NCBI GenBank assembly: GCA_902363045.1
Contig: CABIYX010000022.1
Location: 11,027 to 61,975, forward strand
Source: Clostridiales bacterium
GTDB lineage: Bacteria > Bacillota > Clostridia > Oscillospirales > Oscillospiraceae
DNA length: 50,949 nucleotides
Direction: 5' to 3'
Below, piece by piece: positions 16,708 through 24,502 of this stretch. The notes beneath the pieces are model-generated. The model saw only the letters and a list, made by a program, of their open reading frames with translations. It did not search any database and was not told where the DNA came from. Position 1 is the first letter of the stretch, and each line of letters opens with the position of its first letter. The translations under genes were made by a program, and so were the position numbers.

Positions 16708-17319
16708 ATGTTATACCAGAAAAAAGGCGATACAGTGCTTGACAGCGGCAAAGTCTTTACCGTCGGCGGAGAGGTATTCGCCAATCACGCCTGCGACTAT
16801 GAGGGCCTTTTCGGCACGGTAACGGAGATCCGCACCGGGCCGGACCAGTGTGCGGAACAGGGCACCCCCGACATCTGCTGCGCCTTTCAGCCGCCTGAAT
16901 CTAGGGCGATGGTCGAGGACATCCAGGAGCGGTTTTCTGCACGGTTTAGATACCCAAAGCAGCTGGAGGACCTGGGACTGGACTGTGTGATCCTGGCGCC
17001 CAGCATGCTGGAGCCGCTTCCGGAGCGCATGCCGGCGGAGGACGGCATGCTTCTTTCCCTCACCTGCTTCTACGACAGCGACTGCGGCTGCAACGCCCAG
17101 ACACTGGCCCTTTCCAACGATATGGGCCTTGTGCTGCGTAAAATGCGGGAGGATCTGGACACCTATGAGATCCCGGTCGTGCTCTCCCATGTGGAGCGCC
17201 TGATCGACGGCTATCGTTTTTCCTACGAGGCAAAGGACGCGGGGGTGGAAAGCCTGTACCTGAGTTATACCATTTCCGGCGTTCCCGTGTTCCTCCAACA
17301 GCCTGCCGGCCATGCCTGA
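16708..17319 (+). CDS. Hypothetical protein
   Basis: 203 aa, GAGGAG upstream of ATG. Starts MLYQKKGDTVLDSGKVFTVG and has a FGTVTEIRTG block near residue 36, as in uncharacterised proteins of clostridial ICEs. The mid region is acidic with several cysteines (CFYDSDCGCNAQTLAL near residue 125). No enzymatic motif recognised. Separated from ssb by a hairpin. Confidence 0.6.
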   Translation: MLYQKKGDTVLDSGKVFTVGGEVFANHACDYEGLFGTVTEIRTGPDQCAEQGTPDICCAFQPPESRAMVEDIQERFSARFRYPKQLEDLGLDCVILAPSMLEPLPERMPAEDGMLLSLTCFYDSDCGCNAQTLALSNDMGLVLRKMREDLDTYEIPVVLSHVERLIDGYRFSYEAKDAGVESLYLSYTISGVPVFLQQPAGHA

Positions 17320-17415
17320 GCTGCGTGGAACGGGTAAATTCCGGCGATCCAGGGGACGCCAGTCCACCTCGAAAGGCCAGCTTGGATGAAAAATAAAATG
17401 GGCAAAGGAGCGTTA

Positions 17416-18127
17416 ATGATGAATCAAAACGCGAACGAAATCCTCTCCGCATGGGCAAAGCCCCCATTGGCTGGAGAGCACGTTTGGCCAGGCGCTGAAA
17501 GCGATTGGCGCGGCCAACACGGCCTCTTCGGTGAACTTCCATATGAGACTGCTTGAATTGATCCGGCGGCCATTTCACGCCCGCCGCCTGCGCCGAAACA
17601 GGCCGCCGAAGGCGCTTTCGCTTCAGGATGAGGCGGAAGCTGCGTGGGCGGAGGCAGAGGAACTTCAGCGCCGCCTCAGCGCAGAGCAGGAAGAAAACCG
17701 CAGGCAGGTGATCCATTTACAGCAGCGGGAAGCGGAGCTTCATTCGGCAGATGTAGAGCTGGTGGCTTTGCGCAGGGCGTTGGCCGTGCTGGCATCGGCT
17801 GACTACGAGGCCGTTTACACGCTTTTGTCGCCCGAACTGGACCCGGACGGCTTCCATCTGTTCCGGGCTGCGGAGGCTTATACAGGGATCAACGTTTACC
17901 GTGCCTTTCCTGTGGAGGACAGCCTGGGCTATTTTGAGGCCATGAGCGGCCATGAGCTGCTTCGTTGGCTGGAGGCCGAGACTATCGGCTCATACAGCCT
18001 GAGCCGCCTGCCTTCTGGGGTTGAAGTGGCCTGTGACCTCCGTGTGGATCAAAGCGGAGAGAAATACAGACGGTACCATGAAGAAATCTGCAAGCTGGCC
18101 GTTGGAAAGCTTTTACGCATGGAATAA
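17416..18127 (+). pseudogene. Frameshifted hypothetical element gene
   Basis: The first frame starts at ATG 17416 or 17419 behind AAAGGAG, reads MNQNANEILSAWAK and then stops at 17,554. The second frame, open to 18,127, reads PHWLESTFGQALKAIGAAN just after a run of five C (17,461-17,465) and continues as a coiled, Glu/Arg-rich protein of about 195 residues with no good start of its own: the GTG at 17,531 has no RBS. One C fewer would join both into a single protein of about 235 residues. So either a base was gained (broken gene or sequencing error) or translation slips at the C-run. The C-terminal part is acidic with two YR/AEAY segments; no known family. Confidence 0.6.
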
Positions 18128-18151
18128 ATAAGAAAAGGAAGTGCGATCACA

Positions 18152-18367
18152 ATGCGGTATTACAGTACGCAGCGCCCCATCATGCCAGGCAGTTACCCGA
18201 AGCCTGCGGGAAATCCGGTTGTGGAGATCCGTAATTTTGACGCCCGGGTGTTCTGCGGGGAGATCGGCCGTGAAGTGTGGGGCTATATCGAATACGAACA
18301 GGCCCTTTTCCCCGGTCAGGCCCAGTCCTATGAGCTGATTTTGGCTCCCGGCCAGGAAAAACGCTGA
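18152..18367 (+). CDS. Small conserved element protein
   Basis: 71 aa, AAGGAAG before ATG. It begins MRYYSTQRPIMPGSYPKPAG and contains EIGREVWGYIEYEQAL, a pattern I recognise from short or longer uncharacterised ICE proteins of Clostridia, which often continue past this point. Here it stops after about 70 residues, so it may be a shortened member. No function known. Confidence 0.6.
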   Translation: MRYYSTQRPIMPGSYPKPAGNPVVEIRNFDARVFCGEIGREVWGYIEYEQALFPGQAQSYELILAPGQEKR

Positions 18368-18496
18368 GTCGTCCGGCCTGGCGGTACTCTTCAAGACCGG
18401 CGGCGGCAAACGGCTGTGCTTCGTCACAAATAAATGGACCATTTCAGCGGGTGCGCGCTCATGTGCACTACACGCAGTCAAGAAGGAGGCGCATCT

Positions 18497-20092
18497 ATGC
18501 GCAAATATTTCCGCAGTTTGGCCGATGTATTGGTCTCTCCTATTGCGGCGGCGGCAAACGCCCTGCGGCGGGAGAAAGCAGCCCGCCAAGACCGGGTATT
18601 ACAGTCCACCAAACTGGAGGACATGATTTATCAGGGCCTCCACAAAGACGATGACGAGCTGATCGCGCTGGAGCAGAGCTGCACGGAAAAGCTCTCCACC
18701 TTCTCCGCGCTCAGCCGGGACATTTACCAGAGCTTCTACTCGCTCCGCGTGAGAAAACGTGAAGAGGAATCCCTGTCCGCGCCCTCGCGGCGCTTTAATG
18801 TCCCTATCCTGAAAGAGCTGATGGACGGGGACTCCTATCCCACCATAAAGGCGGCCTGTGAGGGGCGGCAGATCCCGGCTTATGAGGCCGCGGGAGAGTT
18901 TATCTCTCAGGTGGCGGACAATCTGGACAGCCTGATGGAGCAGGCAGGCGGGCAGAAAAACGCATTGGAAACGCTGGAACATCTGGAAGAAAAACGGGAC
19001 CAAAGTATGGAGCGCCTGCAAAAGCTCATAGAGCAGATGGAGCAGTCTGGCGCCACTCCGGCATTGGAAACGCAGCTCATCAAGGCGGCGAACACCGCGC
19101 AAAGCCAGAGCAATCAGGTGGAGGCCGTGGGCCGCATAGTCCAGGAAAACCTGCAGAAGCACAGCGGAGAGCTTACCCTGCTTGTAAAACAGGCTTCCGA
19201 GGCGGCCGCGCAGACGGCCATAGACGTACAGCTCACATTGATGTCCTGGGGCACGGGGCCGGATAACAGCGATCCCAAAAGCATAGCCGCCGATACAGAA
19301 TTGGTGCATCGCGTCCAGCAGAACGATACGCTGATGAAGGTCGCCAGGTATTTAGGGCGTCTGAAGGAGCTGATGGAAGGGAAACGGAAAAACGGCTATG
19401 CTTACGGCCGCGGAGAGAAGTACACCCTGGAGCTTGGCGCGGATCTGAGCCGTGCGCTGGCTTCGGAATTTGTTCTCCTGGCCCTTCCGGAAACCACGCC
19501 TTTGTTTTTGCGGAAGCTCCATAAAAAGAGCCTCAAGCAGTACCAGCGCCGGGAGCACATCCACAAAGGCAGCGGAGATATTATTTGTATGCTGGATGAA
19601 TCGGGCTCTGCAAAGGAGGCGGCCCCGTGGTGTAAAGCGGTGGCGCTGGCTCTCTTAGACATTGCCATGCGGGACCACCGCCGTTTTGCCATGATCCACT
19701 TTTCAGGCAAAGGCCATTTTAAGACGGATCTTTTTATCCCGCAGCAATACGATCGGGAAGATGTCCTACGCGCCGCAGAGCTGTTTTTGAGCGGCGGTAC
19801 GAATTACGAAACTCCGCTCCAGGAGGCTCTGCGCTTGATGGAGGAAGACGGATTTGAGAATGCGGATATGGTCTTTATTACAGACGGCGCATGCGAGCTT
19901 CCCCAGAATTTCCGGGAGCGCCTGTCTCAGGAACAGGCAAAACGCGGCTTTCACATTACGGGCGTGCTGCTGGACCAGGATGGCGGCGCGTTTGAATTCA
20001 GCCTTGCCGCTTTTTGTGACGAGATCATCCGCACCAGTGAACTGACCAGAGAGCAAATCGCGGAGCGTCTGGTGTCCAGCCGGATCGCATAG
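18497..20092 (+). CDS. ViaA-like VWA-domain protein
   Basis: 531 aa from ATG 18497, behind AAGGAGG; an upstream ATG at 18434 has no RBS. The N-terminal 330 residues are helical with coiled-coil segments (residues about 150-210). The VWA domain occupies about 360-510, with the metal-ion adhesion site DESGS near 366, the threonine in GGTNYETP near 437 and ITDG near 461. This arrangement matches ViaA, the partner of the MoxR ATPase RavA. With the ATPase at 12,991 in the same operon it would form a RavA-ViaA-like pair. The pair is separated by about 4 kb of replication and accessory genes, which is unusual. Confidence 0.8.
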   Translation: MRKYFRSLADVLVSPIAAAANALRREKAARQDRVLQSTKLEDMIYQGLHKDDDELIALEQSCTEKLSTFSALSRDIYQSFYSLRVRKREEESLSAPSRRFNVPILKELMDGDSYPTIKAACEGRQIPAYEAAGEFISQVADNLDSLMEQAGGQKNALETLEHLEEKRDQSMERLQKLIEQMEQSGATPALETQLIKAANTAQSQSNQVEAVGRIVQENLQKHSGELTLLVKQASEAAAQTAIDVQLTLMSWGTGPDNSDPKSIAADTELVHRVQQNDTLMKVARYLGRLKELMEGKRKNGYAYGRGEKYTLELGADLSRALASEFVLLALPETTPLFLRKLHKKSLKQYQRREHIHKGSGDIICMLDESGSAKEAAPWCKAVALALLDIAMRDHRRFAMIHFSGKGHFKTDLFIPQQYDREDVLRAAELFLSGGTNYETPLQEALRLMEEDGFENADMVFITDGACELPQNFRERLSQEQAKRGFHITGVLLDQDGGAFEFSLAAFCDEIIRTSELTREQIAERLVSSRIA

Positions 20093-20106
20093 ATAGAAGG
20101 TGCAGC

Positions 20107-20319
20107 TTGAAACAGATCTCAGAGTCAGAGTGGAAAAGCATACCTGCAAGCTACAAGGGTATGTGGACCCAGGAATTGTATGAGTTCCGGAGGGGGGATT
20201 TCCCCTCGGAATGGATCGGCCGTAAAACAATGCTGGATTACGACCCCAAGAGCGGCGGGACTATCCTGCTCACGGAAGGAGTCGGTTTTGTCATTGTTCC
20301 AGACACGCCGAAATTATAA
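20107..20319 (+). CDS. Small hypothetical protein
   Basis: 70 aa from TTG 20107, with AAGGTG upstream, 14 nt after the VWA gene. Compact, with SGGTILLTEGVGFVIVPD near the end suggesting a small beta-rich fold. It is the last gene of the element operon before a strong terminator. No family recognised; the non-ATG start lowers confidence. Confidence 0.5.
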   Translation: MKQISESEWKSIPASYKGMWTQELYEFRRGDFPSEWIGRKTMLDYDPKSGGTILLTEGVGFVIVPDTPKL

Positions 20320-20423
20320 ACCGCTTAGAATACAAGTCCGGCATCCACCGGACCCATCGGGTACTCAAGAAATATGCTGCATGGAGCTTCTCGGGAAAGC
20401 CCGGAGGCCGCACCAGCATTTTA

Positions 20424-20460
20424 CTGCAAAAGCCGGGAGCTCGTCTCCCGGCTTTTGCAG
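20424..20460. terminator. Strong bidirectional terminator at the end of the element operon
   Basis: CTGCAAAAGCCGGGAG, loop CTCGT, then its perfect 16-bp complement, followed by TTTTATT. It sits about 50 nt before the truncated dehydrogenase begins and so marks the boundary of the element-like operon. Confidence 0.9.
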
Positions 20461-20513
20461 TTTTATTACTCAATTCATGGGGAAGTGTAAATAGCGGAGG
20501 AGCTTTCCCCCAT

Positions 20514-21092
20514 GATAGCATCACTCAGATTGCCCAGTTGTCTAATCATAAGGAACGTATCATCGGCACGCACTATTGGAATCCCGCTTATTTAATACCC
20601 TTGGTAGAAGTTATTAAGACTGAGTATGTTAGTGAGGAGACTGTGAGCCGTACCTTTGAGATCCTGCGGGCTGGAGGCAAGCGTCCCGTCCTGGTACAAA
20701 AAGATGTGCCCGGCTTTTTGGCTAACCGTCTCCAGCATGCCTTATTCCGTGAGGCAATTTCCATCGTAGAGAAGGGCATAGCAACTCCCCAGGATGTGGA
20801 TGAAGCTATTAAATACGGTTTCGGTATGCGAGTGGGCATCTCTGCACCATTTGAGGTCATGGACATGGGTGGTCTAGATCTGACAAATAATATCCATTCC
20901 TACCTGTTTCCTTACCTTGAGGATACCCACCAGGCTCAGAAACTGCTCACCGACCACATCGCCAAGGGAGAGCTTGGGTTTAAGACCAGTGGCCATGGCT
21001 TTGTCGAGCGTACTCAGGCGGAGATGGATGCCTGCAACAAGAACCTGGTTGCTCAGCTCATCAAGGTAGCCCGCGCTCTAGAGCGCCTGTAA
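20514..21092 (+). pseudogene. 5'-truncated 3-hydroxybutyryl-CoA dehydrogenase
   Basis: The frame reads SITQIAQLSNHKERIIGTHY at its start and then runs through the normal remainder of the enzyme: NPAYLIPLVEV, VQKDVPGFLANRLQHAL and AIKYGFGMRVGISAPFEVMD, ending at a normal stop. It is the C-terminal about 190 residues of a 280-320 aa family. The N-terminal Rossmann domain with its GxGxxG NAD-binding motif is missing; homology stops abruptly near 20,514, directly after an AT-rich gap and the element terminator. The catalytic region is therefore only partly present and the product cannot bind NAD. A TTG at 20538 could start translation but has no clear RBS. Reading: the 5' part was removed by insertion or deletion at this junction. 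Confidence 0.85.
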
Positions 21093-21104
21093 GGAGAAAC
21101 TATT

Positions 21105-21206
21105 ATGTAGCTCATGACGGGAGAACAGTACATTGAGAGCATCCGCAAGCTGAACATGCAGGTTTATATGTTCGGCAAGAAGATTGAAAATCTCGTGGGC
21201 TACTGA
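21105..21206 (+). pseudogene. N-terminal stub of 4-hydroxybutyryl-CoA dehydratase
   Basis: After the dehydrogenase stop, TAAGGAG and ATG at 21105 mark a normal gene start, but the second codon is TAG. From ATG 21114 the frame reads MTGEQYIESIRKLNMQVYMF, then GKKIEN, the characteristic N terminus of 4-hydroxybutyryl-CoA dehydratase (AbfD), and then leaves the family and stops. The full enzyme is about 490 aa, so about 95 percent is lost. Gene order (dehydrogenase, then AbfD) is that of a 4-aminobutyrate/4-hydroxybutyrate fermentation operon, and the stub is its remnant. Confidence 0.75.
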
Positions 21207-21463
21207 AATCTATCTATCCTATCTATTCCAGCCGATAAAACGCAGAGGTCTGGGAAATGGTTTTGGATGCCAGCAGACATCATGCACCAATCATCGCCGC
21301 CCGCCCGCCGTACAGTACCCGCGCCAGATGCTTGAGACGCCTAAACAGGAGACTGATGGGTAGAATCCCACCGGCCATAGAACAAGGACTGGAAATGACC
21401 TGTGCAAGCCGCACCATAAAAGGTCAAAACAATACCCCAAAATCCCAGACGAATATAGCTTTC

Positions 21464-21490
21464 CTAAAACGGCGACTGTCACCGTTTTAG
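21464..21490. repeat. Inverted repeat CTAAAACGG
   Basis: Perfect 9-bp arms around a 9-base loop; no T-run follows. Lies 30 bp from another inverted repeat in decayed DNA. Confidence 0.6.
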
Positions 21491-21520
21491 AGAACCAGGT
21501 CAGGCGAAAACAAGTGCGCA

Positions 21521-21553
21521 AAAATCAGAACATCATATTGGCACTCTGATTTT
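21521..21553. repeat. Inverted repeat AAAATCAGA
   Basis: Perfect 9-bp arms around a 15-base spacer. Possible insertion-sequence terminus or hairpin; unassigned. Confidence 0.6.
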
Positions 21554-21633
21554 GGGTGTGGTGGCGGACATTTTGTACGTCACCTGTATTTCAATCAAGC
21601 TTCGAGCGCTAAAAAGTAGTCGGAAAAATGAAA

Positions 21634-21674
21634 GGAAGGCTGAGGGGGGATCCCTTTCAGCCTTCCTCTTTTTT
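21634..21674. terminator. Terminator of the Rpn-like nuclease gene (minus strand)
   Basis: GGAAGGCTGA and TCAGCCTTCC arms flank a short loop. T-rich sequence follows on both strands, so it may work in both directions. It lies 46 nt beyond the minus-strand stop at 21720. Confidence 0.75.
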
Positions 21675-21719
21675 GTTGTTTTGGGGGATGACAGTACCCA
21701 AGGAACAAAACTAAATTAT

Positions 21720-22552
21720 GCGATTTTATCTTCGCTCAATTTCTTTACTTCCTCTAAAGAAAGGCCGGAATACTCCGCAATCTTTTCCAATGAAAGAGTG
21801 CCGTCAGCCAGCATACGGAGCGCAGTATCCTTCATGCCTTCCTTTCGCCCTTCCTGTATTCCTTCCTGCAAAGATTCTTTTCTCATATCTTCCATAGCCT
21901 TACACATAACTGCAATTCCCTCCTTGCTCTCCTTGAAAAATCTTGCCCGTTCCGCCAACACGCCATAGTACATATCGGATGGATCAGTACAGGAGAAGTC
22001 ATGCATCAGCTTCCCTATAGGTGTTTCATCTCGGTACGCACCGTTTACATACAGAATATGCGAACCGTCTCCGAATTTTTCGCCGGTCCCGATAAAACAG
22101 CGTTCAATCTGATAGACAGGATCCCCTTTTCCAAGCACATCATTCTCGGTGATAAAGACCACATAGGTTTCCGGGAGTTCGTCGAAGTCCTCGCCTTTTT
22201 CCAGCAAATTTGCATCCATCATGCTGCTGTTGTAGCGCGCCCGTTTTCTTCCGGCCCCCTTGTCAGCCCTTTGAATTTCTATGTTGAATTTTTGCCCGGT
22301 ACTGTCAGTTGCCAGCACGTCCAGGCGGACGGAGCGGTTGAGCAGGTTTTCCACAAACACCTGGGTGCGGACATCCACCACTTCTAAGTCCGGCTTGTCC
22401 AGTACAATCCTCAGAACCAGTTCGATGCACTCTGGCTTGCCCTCGAAACATTTTGTCAGAAAATCATCGTCCAGCAGGCGAAAACCTCTGAGCCGCTGCA
22501 AATCCTCTTGGTGCTTTTTATCCATCGTTTCGGTCACTGTCAAAATTCCCAC
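21720..22552 (-). CDS. Rpn-family PD-(D/E)XK nuclease (transposase-like)
   Basis: About 278 aa. Start ambiguous: GTG 22552, TTG 22543 and GTG 22537 all lie near AGGTGGG. Residues about 20-140 match the family formerly called PD-(D/E)XK nuclease family transposase (Rpn/YhgA-like): DDDFLTKCFEG, then VRLDVLATDSTGQKFNIEIQ carrying the D...E-x-Q catalytic pattern, and SSMMDANLLEKGEDFDELPE. A basic linker and a short helical C terminus follow (LSLEKIAEYSGLSLEEVKKL). Family members cut DNA and stimulate recombination; they are often present in many copies in clostridial genomes. It lies between decayed metabolic genes and the small RNA copy. Confidence 0.8.
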
Positions 22553-22591
22553 CTGCTTTCTGTCTGCGCTCTATATTTGCATCGTCATTTG

Positions 22592-22767
22592 AAAAGAAAG
22601 CCGCCTCGTGTAAACAGGGCGGCCTGAGCATTTTTTTCGGCTTTCACAGCCTACGCTGGTTTGAGGTTTCACTGCACAACCCCTTCTGAAAGCTCCATAA
22701 GACGACGCCGACCGGCGCACCCTCCTACTTCAACGCTTGGACAGACACACGCCGTTGCCTGCCTTGT
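22592..22767 (-). ncRNA. Unrecognised small RNA gene, copy 2
   Basis: Transcribed leftward from a perfect-consensus promoter (22,774-22,802); predicted start near 22,767 and end at a GCCGCC/GGCGGC terminator with a T-rich tail at about 22,592-22,624. The body matches copy 1 at the window start in inverted orientation. Terminator stems differ in sequence but are both functional-looking. The RNA gene overlaps the 3' part of the open frame of the exonuclease gene at 22,669-23,442. Confidence 0.65.
22628..22760 (-). repeat. Inverted long-range repeat, right copy
   Basis: Reverse complement of 24-158 with about five substitutions over the first 110 bases and a small indel near the end. Differences lie partly in predicted loops. 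Confidence 0.85.
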
Positions 22768-23442
22768 ACTATTATTATACGTGGCAAACAAAACTGTGTC
22801 AATCCTCTGGCGGCAGCCGCATTCTTCCTGCGCGGATGTGCAGGAACAGCGACCGTAGGCCCCCTTCGCCTGGAGGTGGGGGTGCCAGGCCCGGAACACG
22901 TCCGTCAGCCCCAGGGCCAGCAGCCGTTCCATCCCCTCCCGTTCCAGGGACTGAAAGCCCGGCGGCTCCGGCTCGTTGCGTAAGTTTTCCGGATAGATGT
23001 CGATATGCTCCCTCGCCACATTGAAGTCGCCGCACAGGATCACCGGCTTGTCCAGTGTGAGCAGGAACTCCCGCAGGGCGGCATCCCAGGCAGTCCGGTA
23101 CTCCAGGCGAGCCAGGCCGCTCTGGGAGTTTGGGACATAGACATTCAGGGCATAGAAGCCGTCATATTCCAGAGTGATTAGGCGGCCCTCCACGTCAAAT
23201 TCCCGAATCCCCATGCCATACCGAACGGAAAGCGGCTCCTTACGGGCAAGTGTCAGCGTTCCGGAGTAGCCTGGGCGTTTGGCCGGATCCCAGAACTGGA
23301 GGTACCCTGGGGTGGAGATGGGGCACCGGGTCTTGATCTCCTGGCAGCAGAAGATGTCCGCGCCTGACCTGGCAAGGACGCGCAAAAAGCCCTTTCGCTT
23401 GCAGGCGGCGAGGCCGTTTACGTTCCAGGATACGATCTTCAT
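22669..23442 (-). pseudogene. xthA: Exodeoxyribonuclease III with replaced C terminus
   Basis: The first about 200 residues match the ExoIII/XthA family: MKIVSWNVNGLAACKRKGF, IFCCQEIKT, GYSGTLTLARKEP, LNVYVPNSQSGLARLEYR, then ILCGDFNVAREHIDI and RLLALGLTDVFRAWHP. After GAY near residue 195 the expected TWW...RIDYF...SDH tail is replaced; the remaining about 60 residues read through the small RNA promoter and gene. The terminal SDH motif with catalytic Asp and His is therefore missing, so the protein is almost certainly inactive for abasic-site cleavage. The N-terminal half is well conserved, which suggests a recent event. The start ATG 23442 is preceded by a plausible RBS, so a truncated protein may still be made. 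Confidence 0.85.
22774..22802 (-). promoter_or_regulatory. Perfect sigma-70/SigA promoter of the small RNA
   Basis: On the minus strand TTGACA, a 17-bp spacer and TATAAT, both hexamers perfect. Copy 1 shows the same -10 box at the window edge. Confidence 0.85.
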
Positions 23443-23546
23443 GAGTACAGCTCCCCTCTGCCCTGCCGAATAAACAGCAGGGCGCCCCTGGTGGATTCGC
23501 TGACAGCGGTGTGGAGACGCCGCAGGAAAAAGCGCAAAGGGCCGAT

Positions 23547-23584
23547 TGTAAAATATTTCATGCTCAGGCGGGAACTATTTTACA
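23547..23584. promoter_or_regulatory. Palindromic site upstream of the exonuclease gene
   Basis: TGTAAAATA and TATTTTACA are perfect 9-bp arms 20 bases apart, about 105 bp upstream of the start codon. It could be an operator; no partner regulator is known. Confidence 0.35.
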
Positions 23585-23593
23585 ACAAAAAAG

Positions 23594-23628
23594 CTGCTGT
23601 GACCCGATATTTTTACGGGTCACAGCAG
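23594..23628 (-). terminator. Terminator of the ArpU/sigma-like gene
   Basis: CTGCTGTGACCCG/CGGGTCACAGCAG, a perfect 13-bp stem. On the minus strand CTTTTTTGTTGT follows, about 60 nt beyond the stop at 23,686. Confidence 0.9.
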
Positions 23629-23685
23629 GCTCTTTCTCTTGCAGTTATGCAAGTGCCGTCTGACAGGACGAGTCCATGTGGAAAT

Positions 23686-24204
23686 CTACCCGTTTTGTTC
23701 TGGCGTTTTTTTCGAGGACTGTGTTACCTGTTCCATGTACTGGTACATGGTTGCCAGCTCGTTGAGGCCCTCGTCCCTGCGGTTGATCAAGGTACGGGAG
23801 GAGACATGAAGTTCCTTCTGCAGCGCCGGCCAGCTATACTCCTCAAAATAATGCTTTCGGATCACTTCGGCCTGCTTGGGCGGAATCTGGGAAACATAGA
23901 ACTCCAATTTCTTCATTTTCCGCCTGACATTGAACAGTTCTTGGGCGATTTCAAAAGATGCATCCCGGTTGAGGCGTTCGGTTTCATCCTGAAATTGAAG
24001 GGCAATCCGCATGGTTTTGTCCGATATATAACCAGCTGATCCGGCCATTTCCTGCACGGAATGAGATAATGCCAGTGCGCCGATCACCTCATGCTCCGTT
24101 ACGTGCTGGGGATGTTGGCTCTCGTATTCCAGTATGGTTTCTTTTCTTTTCAGCATGGGATATTCTTTCAACTCTGCTTCTACCTTTTTCCTTGCTTCCA
24201 GCAT
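23686..24204 (-). CDS. ArpU/sigma-like phage-type transcriptional regulator
   Basis: 172 aa, start ATG behind AGGAGGGG with a 10-nt spacing. Mostly helical; residues about 115-155 read PPKQAEVIRKHYFEEYSWPA then LQKELHVSSRTLINRRDEGL, a sigma region 4-like helix-turn-helix as found in ArpU/RinA-type activators of late phage genes. The N-terminal 90 residues form charged helices (DETERLNRD, ELFNVRRKM). A role in activating an adjacent phage-like or mobile region is likely. It is transcribed leftward with its own terminator and does not appear to belong to the injection locus to its right. Confidence 0.7.
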   Translation of the reverse strand: MLEARKKVEAELKEYPMLKRKETILEYESQHPQHVTEHEVIGALALSHSVQEMAGSAGYISDKTMRIALQFQDETERLNRDASFEIAQELFNVRRKMKKLEFYVSQIPPKQAEVIRKHYFEEYSWPALQKELHVSSRTLINRRDEGLNELATMYQYMEQVTQSSKKTPEQNG

Positions 24205-24315
24205 GGGTTCATTTCCCCTCCTGTCTCTATCAGATGATTTTCCCCCTAACTTGATGCAGCGGTGGGAATGGAGGCGGCCGATTCGGAGAGATGTCGAATA
24301 TCGTCGAATAGCGAA

Positions 24316-24342
24316 ACGCCGCAGCGCTCACGGCTGCGGCGT
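24316..24342. other. GC-rich hairpin between two minus-strand genes
   Basis: ACGCCGCAGC and GCTGCGGCGT form a perfect 10-bp stem. The T-run on the minus strand is poor (TTTCGC), so it is a weak terminator at best for the response-regulator gene. The 298-bp gap 24,205-24,502 also holds a TATAAT box on the minus strand near 24,450. Confidence 0.45.
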
Positions 24343-24502
24343 CTGCATTATGTGATCCACGAAGTCTTTGCGCACTCTGCACTCTCACTGTGTCGTCCCT
24401 CCGTTTACTCATATTTGACAAAATAAAAGCGATTATTTGCAATTATATTATAAAGGGTAAACTTCGGAATAACTTTGAGAAATTCAGGAGAAAGATTGGA
24501 GA

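Larger units (their letters stand above)
21207..21633. other. Gene-poor stretch with two inverted repeats
   Basis: No convincing coding region. It holds two perfect 9-bp inverted repeats, at 21,464-21,490 (CTAAAACGG/CCGTTTTAG) and 21,521-21,553 (AAAATCAGA/TCTGATTTT). These may be remains of insertion-sequence ends or small hairpins. No transposase frame is visible between or beside them. Confidence 0.5.

Noticed and set aside
17416..17556. Stand-alone 46-codon gene
   Set aside because: Its sequence joins naturally to the downstream frame after one base change at the C-run, so I treat it as the 5' part of one frameshifted gene.
18368..18496. An open frame reading AVLFKTGGGKRLCFV between two genes
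   Set aside because: No start codon or RBS in frame; it may be a decayed continuation, but the evidence is too weak to call.
20466..20516. Imperfect inverted repeat CATGGGG...CCCCCATG as an attachment site
   Set aside because: The arms are short and imperfect, and no integrase or second copy was found.
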